NCBI RefSeq assembly: GCF_001412535.1 | Contig: NZ_CP011774.1 | Coordinates: 2,785,501 to 2,849,500 of the forward strand | Length of the DNA: 64,000 bases | Origin: Limnohabitans sp. 63ED37-2 | GTDB lineage: Bacteria > Pseudomonadota > Gammaproteobacteria > Burkholderiales > Burkholderiaceae_C | Direction of reading: 5' to 3' | Shown: positions 50,902-59,920 of the stretch, in pieces | Layout: the number at the start of each line of letters is the position of its first letter | How positions within the stretch are numbered: position 1 is the stretch's first letter | The notes under the pieces: generated by a model | Databases searched by the model: none | What the model was told of the DNA's origin: nothing | Seen by the model: the letters and a program-made list of their open reading frames with translations, nothing else | Translations under genes and position numbers: made by a program

Positions 50902-52116
50902 TTACTTCTTGACCAGCGGGCACTCGCTCTCAGCCAAGGGGCGGAATGCCTCGTTGGCCGGGATCGTGGCGACCAGCTTGTAGTAGTCGTAAGGGCCCTT
51001 GGACTCGGCTGGCTTTTTCACCTCAAACAGGTAGGCCGGGTGGATCTTGCGACCGTCGGGGCGGACCGAGCCCTTGCCGAAAATCGGATCGTCGGTCGGC
51101 AGCTCTTTCATCTTGGCGGCGACCTTGGTGCCATCATCGGTCTTGGCTGCGTCCACGGCCTTCAGGTAGTGGATCACGCTGGAGTAAACACCGGCTTGCA
51201 CCATCGAAGGCATCTTGCCGCCTTGAGCTGCTGCAAAACGCTTGGAGAAAGCGCGGGTGTTGTCGTTCAAGTCCCAATAGAAGGTTTCGGTCAACATCAA
51301 ACCTTGAGCGATGTTCAGACCCAGCGAATGCACGTCGGGCAGGAACACCAGCAAGCCCGCCAGGTTCTGGCCGCCCTTGGTGATGCCGAATTCAGCGGCT
51401 TGCTTGATGGAGTTGGTGGTGTCACCACCGGCGTTGGCCAGGCCAATGATCTTGGCTTTGGAGGCTTGGGCCTGCAGCAAGAAAGAAGAGAAGTCCTGTG
51501 TTGGGAACGGTGTGCGGACCTTGCCCACCACCCGGCCACCGTTCTTGGTCACCACGGCTTCGGTGTCGCGCTCCAGGGCGTGGCCGAAAGCGTAGTCAGC
51601 GGTCAGGAAGAACCAGGTGTTGCCGCCGCTTTTGACAATCGCTTTACCGGTGCCGTTGGCCAGCATCCAGGTGTCATAAGCCCAGTGGATGGTGTTGGCG
51701 TTGCAGGCCTTGCCCGACAGGTCGGCAGTGGCCGAGCCGGAGTTAACGTGCAGTTTGCCCTTGTCGCTGGCAATTTTGGCCACGGCCAAACCCACAGACG
51801 ATGTGGGCACGTCGGCGATCATGTCGACCTTGTCCGTGTCAAACCATTGACGCGCCACGTTGGAGCCCACGTCCGGTTTGTTCTGGTGATCAGCACTGAC
51901 GATTTCGACTTTGAGCGTGCTCTTGGTCGCCTTGATGTAGTCCTCCACAGCCATGCGGGCCGCAGTCACCGAGCCGGGGCCGGTGATGTCTGAATACAGG
52001 CCCGACATGTCGTTCATCACACCGATCTTGACGATGCCGTCAGAGATCTGTGCTTGGGCTGAGCCTGCAAAGGCGCAAGCGGCCACGGCGGCGAGGGAAA
52101 GAAGTTTGCGTTTCAT
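50902..52116 (-). CDS. livK: Periplasmic substrate-binding protein of the Liv-type transporter
   Basis: A 404-residue type I periplasmic binding protein. Signal MKRKLLSLAAVAACAFAGSA ends near QA-QISDG; the mature start IVKIGVMNDMSGLYSDITGP is typical. Longer than the leucine-binding LivJ/LivK and closer to the binding proteins for aromatic or other acids (SCADVP-like cysteines: C131 region, ESECPLVKK end). GGAG lies 9 bases before ATG. Confidence 0.88.
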   Translation of the reverse strand: MKRKLLSLAAVAACAFAGSAQAQISDGIVKIGVMNDMSGLYSDITGPGSVTAARMAVEDYIKATKSTLKVEIVSADHQNKPDVGSNVARQWFDTDKVDMIADVPTSSVGLAVAKIASDKGKLHVNSGSATADLSGKACNANTIHWAYDTWMLANGTGKAIVKSGGNTWFFLTADYAFGHALERDTEAVVTKNGGRVVGKVRTPFPTQDFSSFLLQAQASKAKIIGLANAGGDTTNSIKQAAEFGITKGGQNLAGLLVFLPDVHSLGLNIAQGLMLTETFYWDLNDNTRAFSKRFAAAQGGKMPSMVQAGVYSSVIHYLKAVDAAKTDDGTKVAAKMKELPTDDPIFGKGSVRPDGRKIHPAYLFEVKKPAESKGPYDYYKLVATIPANEAFRPLAESECPLVKK

Positions 52117-52141
52117 CGTGTTGTCTCCAGTTAGAAAAAAA

Positions 52142-52852
52142 TCACACACCCAGGTACTCGTTCAACATGCCCATCTTCGAGGACAGCTCTTGTGAGGTAA
52201 AGCTCTCCACCATCTGACCATGTTCCATGACGTAGAAGCGGTCTGCCAAAGGCGCGGCAAACCGGAAGTTTTGCTCCACCATGATGATGGTGAAGCCCTT
52301 GGCCTTGAGGGCGGTGATCATGCGGGCCAGCGCCTGCACGATCACAGGCGCCAGGCCTTCGGAGATTTCGTCGAGCAACAAAAAGCGTGCACCTGTGCGC
52401 AGGATGCGGCCCACAGCCAGCATCTGCTGCTCGCCACCGGACAAGCGTGTGCCAGGGCTGTTGCGGCGCTCCAGCAGGTTAGGGAACATCTCGTAGATTT
52501 CTTCAACCGACATGCCGTTGGGGGCAATGACGGGTGGCAGCAGCAGGTTCTCTTCGCAGGTCAGTGCCGAAAAAATGCCACGCTCTTCTGGGCAATAACC
52601 AATGCCGAGTTTGGCAATCTGGTGCGGCGCCCAGTTCACCGTTTCCTGGCCCTTGATGGTGATCGAGCCTGTTCGCCGACCGACCAAGCCCAAGATGGAC
52701 TTGATGGTGGTGGTGCGCCCGGCACCATTGCGGCCCAGCAAGGTCACCACCTCGCCCTCGTTCACAGTCATGTCCACCCCGTGCAGGATGTGCGACTCGC
52801 CGTACCAGGACTGCAGGTTGCTGATGCGCAGGAATTCTTTGGACTCAGCCAT
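52142..52852 (-). CDS. livF: Liv-type ABC transporter ATPase LivF, Walker A Lys replaced by Arg
   Basis: A 236-residue ATPase. Walker A reads GRNGAGRTTT (40-49): the usual Lys is Arg46, coded CGC. The signature is RLSGGEQQMLAVGR and Walker B FLLLDEISEGL. The same Arg is common in LivF of related betaproteobacteria as far as I recall, so it is probably functional in a heterodimer with LivG. It overlaps livG by 8 bases. Confidence 0.92.
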   Translation of the reverse strand: MAESKEFLRISNLQSWYGESHILHGVDMTVNEGEVVTLLGRNGAGRTTTIKSILGLVGRRTGSITIKGQETVNWAPHQIAKLGIGYCPEERGIFSALTCEENLLLPPVIAPNGMSVEEIYEMFPNLLERRNSPGTRLSGGEQQMLAVGRILRTGARFLLLDEISEGLAPVIVQALARMITALKAKGFTIIMVEQNFRFAAPLADRFYVMEHGQMVESFTSQELSSKMGMLNEYLGV

Positions 52853-53621
52853 GGGCCCCCTCCAGTTGGTTATCGGTCGTGCCCATGTAGGCTTCGAGCA
52901 CTTGGGGGTTTTGCGACACCACGGCGTAAGGTCCTTCTGCAATCACTTGTCCGCGTTGCAAGACACTGATGGTGTCTGCGATTTTGGACACCACATTCAT
53001 GTTGTGCTCCACCATCAAGATGGTGCGATTGGCTCCTACTTTTTTGATCAGCTGGGTCACGCGGTCCACGTCCTCGTGGCCCATGCCCTGTGTGGGCTCG
53101 TCCAGCAGCATCAGCTCGGGGTCCATGGCCAGCGTGGTGGCGATCTCTAAGGCACGCTTGCGGCCATAAGGCAACTCCACCGCCGTCAGGTCGGCCATAT
53201 TGCCCAAATCGACTTGGTCGAGCAATGCCATGGCCTTGTCGTTGAGCTGATTCAGGCTGCGCTCGGAACGCCAGAAATGCATCGAGGTGCCGGTGGCACG
53301 TTGCAAGCCAATGCGCACGTTCTCCATCACCGTGAGGTTGGGGAAGGTGGCAGAGATCTGGAACGACCGCACGATGCCGCGCCGCGCTACCTGGGAGGGC
53401 TTTTCTGGGGTGATGTCATGACCATTGAACAGGATCTGTCCACGGGTCGGAATCAGGAACTTCGTCAGCAGGTTGAAGACGGTGGTCTTGCCTGCGCCGT
53501 TGGGGCCTATCAGCGCGTGGATGTGACCACGCTGCACATTCAGGCTCACGCCGTTGACGGCAACGAAGCCCTTGAACTCTTTGACAAGCTCTCGGGTTTC
53601 AAGAATGAAATTGCTGGACAT
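52845..53621 (-). CDS. livG: Liv-type ABC transporter ATPase LivG
   Basis: A 258-residue ATPase with a normal Walker A GPNGAGKTT (39-47), the LivG-specific long insert around ISATFPNLTVMENVRIGLQR, signature LPYGRKRALEIA and Walker B MLLDEPTQGM. The signature lacks the canonical LSGG, as is normal for LivG (LxYGxQRxLEIA). First gene of the liv operon; the usual order here is G-F-K-H-M. Confidence 0.93.
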   Translation of the reverse strand: MSSNFILETRELVKEFKGFVAVNGVSLNVQRGHIHALIGPNGAGKTTVFNLLTKFLIPTRGQILFNGHDITPEKPSQVARRGIVRSFQISATFPNLTVMENVRIGLQRATGTSMHFWRSERSLNQLNDKAMALLDQVDLGNMADLTAVELPYGRKRALEIATTLAMDPELMLLDEPTQGMGHEDVDRVTQLIKKVGANRTILMVEHNMNVVSKIADTISVLQRGQVIAEGPYAVVSQNPQVLEAYMGTTDNQLEGAHG

Positions 53622-53721
53622 CTGGAGGGCTCTTGTTCATTGTTCGTCGACAGTGACTTGGATAGCGTCCAAATTGTGGAGGGCGAGCGTCAGTTTCGTG
53701 TCATGGTAATCCCGGAGTCTT

Positions 53722-53762
53722 GTCACGCAGGCGTCTGTCACGCACAAGTCACGGGTGTCATG
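53722..53762. promoter_or_regulatory. Reiterated GTCACG elements upstream of the liv operon
   Basis: GTCACG at 53722, 53737 and 53748, with GTCATG at 53757, in the 165-base gap between the acyl-CoA ligase stop and the livG start. Spacings of 15, 11 and 9 bases. Probably binding sites for a regulator of liv. Confidence 0.35.
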
Positions 53763-53786
53763 ACGCCCGCGACCTTATGGTTGAAG

Positions 53787-55316
53787 TCATGCCTTGGTTT
53801 GCAGGTGCTGCGCATCCAGGGTGCGCAGCTCTGTTTTGAGCACCTTGCCGTAGTTATTCTTGGGCAAGCTCTGCACCAAGTGGTAGTGCTTGGGGCGCTT
53901 GAAGCGTGCGACCTGAGACAGGCAATGCGCGTCCAACTCCGCCACGCTCAGGACTGTGCGGCACACGACAAAAGCCACCACCACTTCGCCCCACTCGGGG
54001 TCGGGACGGCCGATCACCGAGACCTCGGCCACCTGCGGATGGGTGAGCAAGGCTTCTTCCACTTCGCGTGGGTAGATGTTGGTGCCACCGCTGATCACCA
54101 TGTCCTTGGAACGGTCGAGCAAGCTCAAGTAGCCGTCGGCATCCAGGCGGCCCACATCGCCGGTTTGCAACCAGCCATTGCGAATCGCTTTGGCGGTGGC
54201 CTCGGGGTCACGCCAATAACCGGCCATGACCAACTCGCTGCGCACACAAATCTCACCCACTTCGCCCACGGGCAGTTCGGCACCCGCCTTGTCGCAAATC
54301 CTCACCTCAACCATGGCCTGTACGTGGCCCACCGAGGCCAGGCGTTCACGCCAGCGTGGGTGGCGGGTGTCCAGCACATCGCTCTTGGGCAAGACGCTGA
54401 TGGTCATGGGGCATTCGCCTTGGCCATAGATCTGCGCAAAGTGCGGGCCGATGACTTGCAACGCCTCTTCGATGTCGGCCAGATACATGGGGCCGCCGCC
54501 ATACACGATGGTGGCCAGGCCCTGCGGCCGCTCGGGCAAGGTGCGTGCCGCGTCCACCAGCCGCCGCACCATGGTGGGGGCTGCAAAAAATGAGGCCCGC
54601 TGCCAGTGCGCGGCCAGCGCCAGGGCTTCGTGCGGGTCAAACCCGTCGGATCGGGGCACCACGTTCAAGCCCGCGTTCAGCACATACGGCAAGTGGTACA
54701 TGCCGCCGCCATGCGAGAGGGGCGCGGGGTGCAGCATGGTGTCGCCGCGCTCCACCGATTGCACCGAGCCGAAATACGCCAGCGTGCAGCTACGCAACTG
54801 GCGGGCGCACAGCACCACACCCTTGGGGCGGCCGGTGGTGCCACTGGTGTAGAACAACCAGACCGGGTCGTCGTCGCTTCGCACTTGCAAAGGCAGCTGT
54901 GGGGCGTCCTCTTGCAACATGAAGGCAGTACTGGCCGCGACACCTGTGTTAACGCCGATTTCGCGCAGCGCTTGAGTGAAATCGTTTTCCCGCTTGCTGT
55001 CGCAAAATGCGATGCGTGCTTCGCCGTGCTGGGCGATCCACGCGGCTTCGCGTTCGTGCAACTTGGCGTTGACCGGCACCGCCACCGCACCGGCCCACCA
55101 GATGCCCCACATCAGCGGCAAATAGTCCGGCGAGTTGTACAAGAACAGCATCACGCGGTCGCCGGGCTGCACACCTTGGGCCTGCAGCCAATGGGCCGTA
55201 CGCGCAGCGCGTTGAGCAAATTGCGCGTAGTTGCACCAAACCTGCGTGCCGTATGCAATGGCCGCTTGTTGCGGGTAACGTTCGGCGCTGCGGGCCAACC
55301 AGAGGGCGATGTTCAT
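53787..55316 (-). CDS. AMP-forming acyl-CoA ligase
   Basis: A 509-residue adenylate-forming enzyme that activates a carboxylic acid to its CoA ester. P-loop VWLFYTSGTTGRPKGVVL, then IYGQGECPMTI, YWRDPEATAKAIRNGWLQTG with the hinge LDRSKDMVISGGTNIYPREV, and the C-terminal lysine in LPKNNYGKVLK. Chain length not clear from sequence. It follows an SDR and a desaturase on the same strand, so a lipid or acyl role is likely. Confidence 0.9.
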   Translation of the reverse strand: MNIALWLARSAERYPQQAAIAYGTQVWCNYAQFAQRAARTAHWLQAQGVQPGDRVMLFLYNSPDYLPLMWGIWWAGAVAVPVNAKLHEREAAWIAQHGEARIAFCDSKRENDFTQALREIGVNTGVAASTAFMLQEDAPQLPLQVRSDDDPVWLFYTSGTTGRPKGVVLCARQLRSCTLAYFGSVQSVERGDTMLHPAPLSHGGGMYHLPYVLNAGLNVVPRSDGFDPHEALALAAHWQRASFFAAPTMVRRLVDAARTLPERPQGLATIVYGGGPMYLADIEEALQVIGPHFAQIYGQGECPMTISVLPKSDVLDTRHPRWRERLASVGHVQAMVEVRICDKAGAELPVGEVGEICVRSELVMAGYWRDPEATAKAIRNGWLQTGDVGRLDADGYLSLLDRSKDMVISGGTNIYPREVEEALLTHPQVAEVSVIGRPDPEWGEVVVAFVVCRTVLSVAELDAHCLSQVARFKRPKHYHLVQSLPKNNYGKVLKTELRTLDAQHLQTKA

Positions 55317-55350
55317 GTGATGTGGGAAGAGAGTCGAATCGATGCGATCA

Positions 55351-56133
55351 CTAGACCAGGACCATGCCACCATCGAGCAAGATGGACTGCCCTGTCATGC
55401 CGCGAGACTCGTGAGAGCCCAGGTAGACCGCCAGTGCAGCGATCTCGTCTGGGTTCAGCACCCGCCCCAGCGGCACCCGCGCCAAAGCGGCCTTGACCAT
55501 GTCGTCGCCGCTTATGCCTGAACTTTGTGCGACCTGTGCCTTCAGTGTTTCCACCATGTCGGTCTGCACAAAGCCGGGGCAGATGGCATTCACGGTCACC
55601 GCGTGTGGGCTGGCCTCGAGCGCCACGCAGCGCGTCAGGCCCACCACCGCGTGCTTGCTGACGTTGTAGGCGCTTTGGTTGCGCGAGCCCCATTTGCCCG
55701 CTGTGGAAGCGATGTTGACGATGCGCCCGTGCCGACGTGCCTGCATGCCCGGCAGGCACGCCTGCATGAAGTGCAGCGCACCAAACAGGTTCACATCGAG
55801 CATGTCCTGAAAGTCCTGCGGTGCGTAGTCGAGGAAAGGCTTGGCCCGGTACACCCCCGCGTTGTTGACCAGCACGTCGACGCGCCCAAAGCGCTCTTCA
55901 ACTTGTGCCACGGCCGCAAAACAGGCGTCACGCTCGGTCACGTTCAGGCCCAAAGTCATGATGCGCTCGGCGGGCAGGCCTAGGCTGTCTTTGACTTCCT
56001 GCAAGCGTGCCGTGTCGGTGGCGATCAGGCACAAACTGGCACCTTCGGCCGCATAAGCCTCGGCAATCGCACGGCCGATACCACGGCTTGCGCCGGTCAC
56101 GATGGCCACTTGTTGGTCGAGTCGGTGTGCCAT
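55351..56133 (-). CDS. SDR-family oxidoreductase (3-hydroxybutyrate/3-oxoacyl reductase-like)
   Basis: A 260-residue classical SDR. Motifs are IVTGASRGIGRAIAE at the N-terminus, NNAGVYR, the catalytic S region NIASTAGKWGS and YNVSK. The segment ICPGFVQTDMVE and VPLGRVLNPDEIAALAVYLG fit 3-hydroxyacyl/3-oxoacyl-type SDRs. It lies 34 bases before the acyl-CoA ligase and 23 after the desaturase, in one operon. Confidence 0.88.
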   Translation of the reverse strand: MAHRLDQQVAIVTGASRGIGRAIAEAYAAEGASLCLIATDTARLQEVKDSLGLPAERIMTLGLNVTERDACFAAVAQVEERFGRVDVLVNNAGVYRAKPFLDYAPQDFQDMLDVNLFGALHFMQACLPGMQARRHGRIVNIASTAGKWGSRNQSAYNVSKHAVVGLTRCVALEASPHAVTVNAICPGFVQTDMVETLKAQVAQSSGISGDDMVKAALARVPLGRVLNPDEIAALAVYLGSHESRGMTGQSILLDGGMVLV

Positions 56134-56156
56134 GTTCAATCCTTGGGTTGGGGCGC

Positions 56157-57134
56157 TCAGATGAGCGCCGCGTGTTTGCGTGGGTCGCCCGTCTTGCCGT
56201 GTTTGGGGCCGTCGTGCGGCTTGGACACGGCTTGGCGCAGCACCGCCAGATAACCCTGGGCCAGCTCCATGCGCGGGCCAAAGCCTTGCGCCATCAGCAT
56301 GCGGTGGGCAGCAGGCAGCTTCCAGCAGGGGGTAAAAACAAACAGGTGGTGTTCCAGGTGGTAGTTGACCCAGTACGGCGCCAGCACCATGCGCATGCCC
56401 CAATTCGTCAGCGTGGTGCGGGTGTTGCGCAAGCGGTCATCGTTGTTGCCGACCACTGCATGCTCGGCGATGTTGCGCACACGGCTGATGACTTGGTACC
56501 AGGTCAGCAAGGGCAGGAGCCACAGCAAAAAGTAGGCCCACCACACCCCCGCTGCGGTCGTGACGGCCAAGATGGCCAGGTTGCTCAAGAAAAAGTATTT
56601 TTCTGCGGCCCACAGTTTCTTTACACGCTGCCAGCGGCTGGGGCTGTCACCCATCTCCATTCGGAAAAATTCCAGGCGCCGCTGGTAACCGGTGATGCCC
56701 AGAATGTCGCGCCGCATCTTGCGCCAAAAGCTTTGTTTCGTGATCGGGAATGGCGCCGACAAAATCAGGTCGGGGTCTTCGGCTTGTTGGGTGTGGCGGT
56801 GGTGGCTCAGGTGGTAGGGGCGGTAAAGGGTGAGGCTTGCACCGACAGGCCAGCCGCACAAAAACGCGCCCAGTGTGTCGTTGAGCCGGGTGTTCTTGAA
56901 CAAGGCGCGGTGCGCCGCGTCGTGCATCAAGATCGCCAAACCCAGCTGCCGCCCACCGATGACAACGACGGCCACCACAAAGCTCAAGGGATTGGGCCAG
57001 GCGATGAAGACGGCCATGGCCAAGGCGATCACGCCCCAAGCGTGCAACACCAAATACGCGCCCATCCAGTCCGAGCGCTCACGCAAATACGCGTCTTGTT
57101 CGGGGCTCAGACTGGGCTGGGTGTCGGTGGTCAT
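56157..57134 (-). CDS. Membrane fatty acid desaturase
   Basis: A 325-residue di-iron membrane enzyme that introduces a double bond or hydroxyl into an acyl chain. The three histidine boxes are HDAAH (71-75), HHRHT (111-115) and HLEHH (259-263), separated by hydrophobic helices. The start MTTDTQPSLSPEQ was chosen, but no ribosome site precedes it and a GTG 48 bases upstream is in frame; a large inverted repeat covers that interval. Heads the desaturase-SDR-ligase group. Confidence 0.88.
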   Translation of the reverse strand: MTTDTQPSLSPEQDAYLRERSDWMGAYLVLHAWGVIALAMAVFIAWPNPLSFVVAVVVIGGRQLGLAILMHDAAHRALFKNTRLNDTLGAFLCGWPVGASLTLYRPYHLSHHRHTQQAEDPDLILSAPFPITKQSFWRKMRRDILGITGYQRRLEFFRMEMGDSPSRWQRVKKLWAAEKYFFLSNLAILAVTTAAGVWWAYFLLWLLPLLTWYQVISRVRNIAEHAVVGNNDDRLRNTRTTLTNWGMRMVLAPYWVNYHLEHHLFVFTPCWKLPAAHRMLMAQGFGPRMELAQGYLAVLRQAVSKPHDGPKHGKTGDPRKHAALI

Positions 57135-57140
57135 GACAAG

Positions 57141-57181
57141 TCGATGGGCAAAGATGCACATCTTGTACCCATCGATGCACA
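57141..57181. promoter_or_regulatory. Nested inverted repeat in front of the desaturase
   Basis: TCGATGGG (57141) and CCCATCGA (57168) form perfect 8-base arms; inside them AAGATG-CA-CATCTT (57151-57164) is a second perfect palindrome. GATGCACA also occurs twice, 21 bases apart (57153, 57174). As RNA it makes a stable two-part hairpin ending 6 bases before the chosen ATG, where the ribosome would bind; as DNA it resembles an operator. No U-run follows, so it is not a terminator. Confidence 0.5.
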
Positions 57182-57288
57182 CAAACAGTCACAGGCGTGA
57201 CCGATTGATGCAGGCCCCCACTGAGGCGCCGAAGTTTTCCGGGATGGGCTGTTTAAACCCATCCCAGCCGACTGTTTTCACAGATGCT

Positions 57289-57867
57289 TCAGCGTTGACC
57301 GTCGTGGACCGAAACCGCTTCCTTGGTCAAACCACCGAGTCGCGAGTGGATGCGGCCACCCGTTCCCATGACCAAGGCAAACAAAATTTCATTGGGCCGA
57401 GGGGCGTCTTGGATGCCCACTTCCATGCTGTTGAAATGGCTGCGCACATAACAAGCGTGGATGTAATGGACGGGCACCATCAAACGGTAACCGGCACTGG
57501 CGACAACTTTACTGGCAGGGACGATGGCTTTGGGGTCACCCAGCAAAGAACGCATGGCCCAACCCCCTGCCTCGTGCCAGACAGCGCCGTGTTCCATCTC
57601 GCCATTGACCCCCACGATGGCCGCTTTACTGTACACCTCGATGTTGTCTTTACCCAATGTGTCAATCAGCTCCTGCGCGAGCAGCGTCCCTAAAGACCTG
57701 AGCTCGGCCATGAAGGGCTTGAGGTCAGGCTCATAGCGGCCTGCGTAGGGGTTTTGAATCACCGCACAAGCTGCGGCAAGTTTCAAGGGCTGGTCGGAAA
57801 CTGGGCCACCTTCGTGGTACGTGGTTTCGATGGTCAGACTGCGTTTGCGGATTTGGATCAGGGACAT
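57289..57867 (-). CDS. AA_synth (PF06684-type) protein
   Basis: A 192-residue protein matching the 'amino acid synthesis' family by its opening QIRKRSLTIETTYHEGG, the PYAGRYEPDLKPFMAELRSLG segment and GEMEHGAVWHEAGG. No enzymatic activity is firmly assigned to this family, whose name comes from old context evidence. Last gene of a GntR-led catabolic operon, 19 bases after a Bug receptor gene. Confidence 0.82.
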   Translation of the reverse strand: MSLIQIRKRSLTIETTYHEGGPVSDQPLKLAAACAVIQNPYAGRYEPDLKPFMAELRSLGTLLAQELIDTLGKDNIEVYSKAAIVGVNGEMEHGAVWHEAGGWAMRSLLGDPKAIVPASKVVASAGYRLMVPVHYIHACYVRSHFNSMEVGIQDAPRPNEILFALVMGTGGRIHSRLGGLTKEAVSVHDGQR

Positions 57868-57886
57868 GGCGTGATTTTGTGTCGGA

Positions 57887-58855
57887 TTAGTTTTTGGGAA
57901 TCTTGGCTTCGTTCACCACTTGAATCCATTTTTGGGTTTGGTTGGCGACCATGGTCCGCATTTCATCAGATGTGCTGCCGCGAACCTCTCCTCCCATTTC
58001 TTCAAGTCGCGCTTTCACTGCTGGGACCAGCAATGCTTTTTGCAATTCGGCATTCAGGCGATCCACCACAGGCCGTGGTGTGCCCACGGGTGCCATCAGG
58101 CCAGCCCACGATTGGACGTCATAACCGGCGACCCCTTGCTCCGCCGCTGTAGGGACATCGGGGAGTCCCTGCCATCTTTGGGGGCCCGTGGTGGCAATGG
58201 CCTTGAGTTTTCCAGCTTTGATGTTCGCCAACACCGCTGTGGGCGGGGCGATGATCATCGGAATTTCGCCCCCTAGCAGCGCAGTCAACGAAGCCGAATC
58301 GCCTCTGAACGGCACATGCAGCAGCTTTGTTTTGGACATGCTGGCGAGCAACTCACCTGCCAGATGGTGGGTGGATCCGATCCCCGCCGTTCCATAGCTC
58401 AACTCGGTGGGGTTCGCTCTGGCTGCGGCCAACAATGCCGTCAGGTTCGGGTACTTGCTATTCGCTGGAACCACCACCAAAAACGGGAAGTAAGTGATGG
58501 TACTGACCATCTCAAAGTCTTGTACCGTGCGGTAAGCCAAGTTGTTGTACAAAGCGCCAGCCACCGCGTGCCCGCCCGTGGCCAACAGCAAGGTGTAGCC
58601 ATCGGGCCTGGACTTGGCGACGGTGGTGGCTGCAATGGTGCCCCCTGCACCTGCTTGAGCTTCGACCACGATGTTTTGGCCCAAGCCCTTGCTCATTTCC
58701 ATGCCCACAGTTCGGGCAATGTTGTCGGCGTTGCCACCGGGTGCAAAGCCTTGCATGATCTTGATGGGACGGTCTGGATAGGCTTGTGCCAGCGCGACCC
58801 CTGGCAGGGTCAAGGCGGTGAGGGTCAACGTGGCGAGAAGTTGTCGGCGAATCAT
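57887..58855 (-). CDS. Bug/TctC-family periplasmic solute receptor
   Basis: A 322-residue Bug receptor. Signal MIRRQLLATLTLTALTLPGV ends at ALA-QAYPDR. PIKIMQGFAPGGNADNIAR, the AQAGAGGTIAAT loop and VPFRGDSASLTALLGG are Bug features. It lies 55 bases after the MDR gene and probably supplies the pathway's substrate (inference). AGGAG lies about 6 bases before the ATG. Confidence 0.9.
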   Translation of the reverse strand: MIRRQLLATLTLTALTLPGVALAQAYPDRPIKIMQGFAPGGNADNIARTVGMEMSKGLGQNIVVEAQAGAGGTIAATTVAKSRPDGYTLLLATGGHAVAGALYNNLAYRTVQDFEMVSTITYFPFLVVVPANSKYPNLTALLAAARANPTELSYGTAGIGSTHHLAGELLASMSKTKLLHVPFRGDSASLTALLGGEIPMIIAPPTAVLANIKAGKLKAIATTGPQRWQGLPDVPTAAEQGVAGYDVQSWAGLMAPVGTPRPVVDRLNAELQKALLVPAVKARLEEMGGEVRGSTSDEMRTMVANQTQKWIQVVNEAKIPKN

Positions 58856-58910
58856 TTTTGTCTCCTGGTTATGAAAATATCACTGTCAAATGCACGGGTT
58901 CAGCGGCAGG

Positions 58911-59906
58911 TCATGGGTGCATGACCAGCTTGCCGCTGACAAGACCTTGGTCAAGCAAAACGTGGGTTTTTTGGACCTCGCTGAGCTTGAAAATCTGAGG
59001 GGGCGAAAAGCTGACGCGTCGCTGCGCCAAAAACGCGATGGCCTCCTTCATCAGCCCGCGTCGTGTGTCTCGGTCTGCATCGAAGGTGTGCATGGAAAAG
59101 CAACGGATGGCCAAGCTTTTTTCCAGCAATTGGCGCATCACCTGGAAGGTGTCTTCGGTGGGCGGGCCCTGCACGATGTTGTAGGACACCAGCGTGCCAA
59201 ACGGGGCAAGGCTCTTGAGCCCGTTGATCAAACTTTGCCCGCCCAAGTGGTCGAACACCAGATTCAAGCCCTTGCCATGTGTGATGTGCTCCAGGCGGTC
59301 TTTGCTTGTTTCCTCGTCGGTGCAAATGACATGGTCAAAGCCATGCGCCAAAGCAAACTCTGCTTTATCACGGCTTCTGCTGGTGCCAATGGTGACAAAG
59401 CCTTGGAGTTTGGCCACCTGGCACAACATGCCCGCCACACCGCCCGAGGCGCCGGTGATCAACACATAGGATGGGTCTGCGTTGGTGGGTCCTGCGATTT
59501 GCAATAGCGCCAAAGCCAGCTGCAAATTGGGCAGACTCACCGCATCGTCAAAAGAGACGGTGTCCGGTAATCGGTAGGGCGCATCTTCGGGCACCACGAT
59601 GGCTTCTGCGTAACAGCCGCCTCGTTGGGGCAACTCTCGGGCACTCACCAGCACGCGGTCACCCACTTGCCAAGACGTGACGCCCTCACCCACCGCGTCC
59701 ACCACACCCGCCAATTCGGCGCCCGGAATGGCTGGCAGTGGTGGCATCCATTTGTAGGTGCCTTTGCGCAGCAGCACATCCGGGCGACCCACCCCGATGG
59801 TGCTGGCCTTGACGCGAACCTGTCCACGACCGGCCACCGGCTCTGGAAGATTCACCTCCAGCAGGTTTTCGGGGCCACCAGGCACATGGACTTGGATCGC
59901 TTTCAT
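58911..59906 (-). CDS. Quinone-reductase-like MDR oxidoreductase
   Basis: A 331-residue medium-chain reductase. N-terminal GroES part with GRPDVLLRKGTYKWMPPLPA and PGAELAGVVDAVG; cofactor motif VLITGASGGVAGMLCQVAKL. No catalytic or structural zinc-binding cysteines are seen, so it belongs to the zeta-crystallin/QOR side of the MDR family and probably reduces a quinone or enone with NADPH. It starts 15 bases after the FAH-family gene's stop. Confidence 0.87.
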   Translation of the reverse strand: MKAIQVHVPGGPENLLEVNLPEPVAGRGQVRVKASTIGVGRPDVLLRKGTYKWMPPLPAIPGAELAGVVDAVGEGVTSWQVGDRVLVSARELPQRGGCYAEAIVVPEDAPYRLPDTVSFDDAVSLPNLQLALALLQIAGPTNADPSYVLITGASGGVAGMLCQVAKLQGFVTIGTSRSRDKAEFALAHGFDHVICTDEETSKDRLEHITHGKGLNLVFDHLGGQSLINGLKSLAPFGTLVSYNIVQGPPTEDTFQVMRQLLEKSLAIRCFSMHTFDADRDTRRGLMKEAIAFLAQRRVSFSPPQIFKLSEVQKTHVLLDQGLVSGKLVMHP

Positions 59907-59920
59907 GTTCAGGCTGGCGC

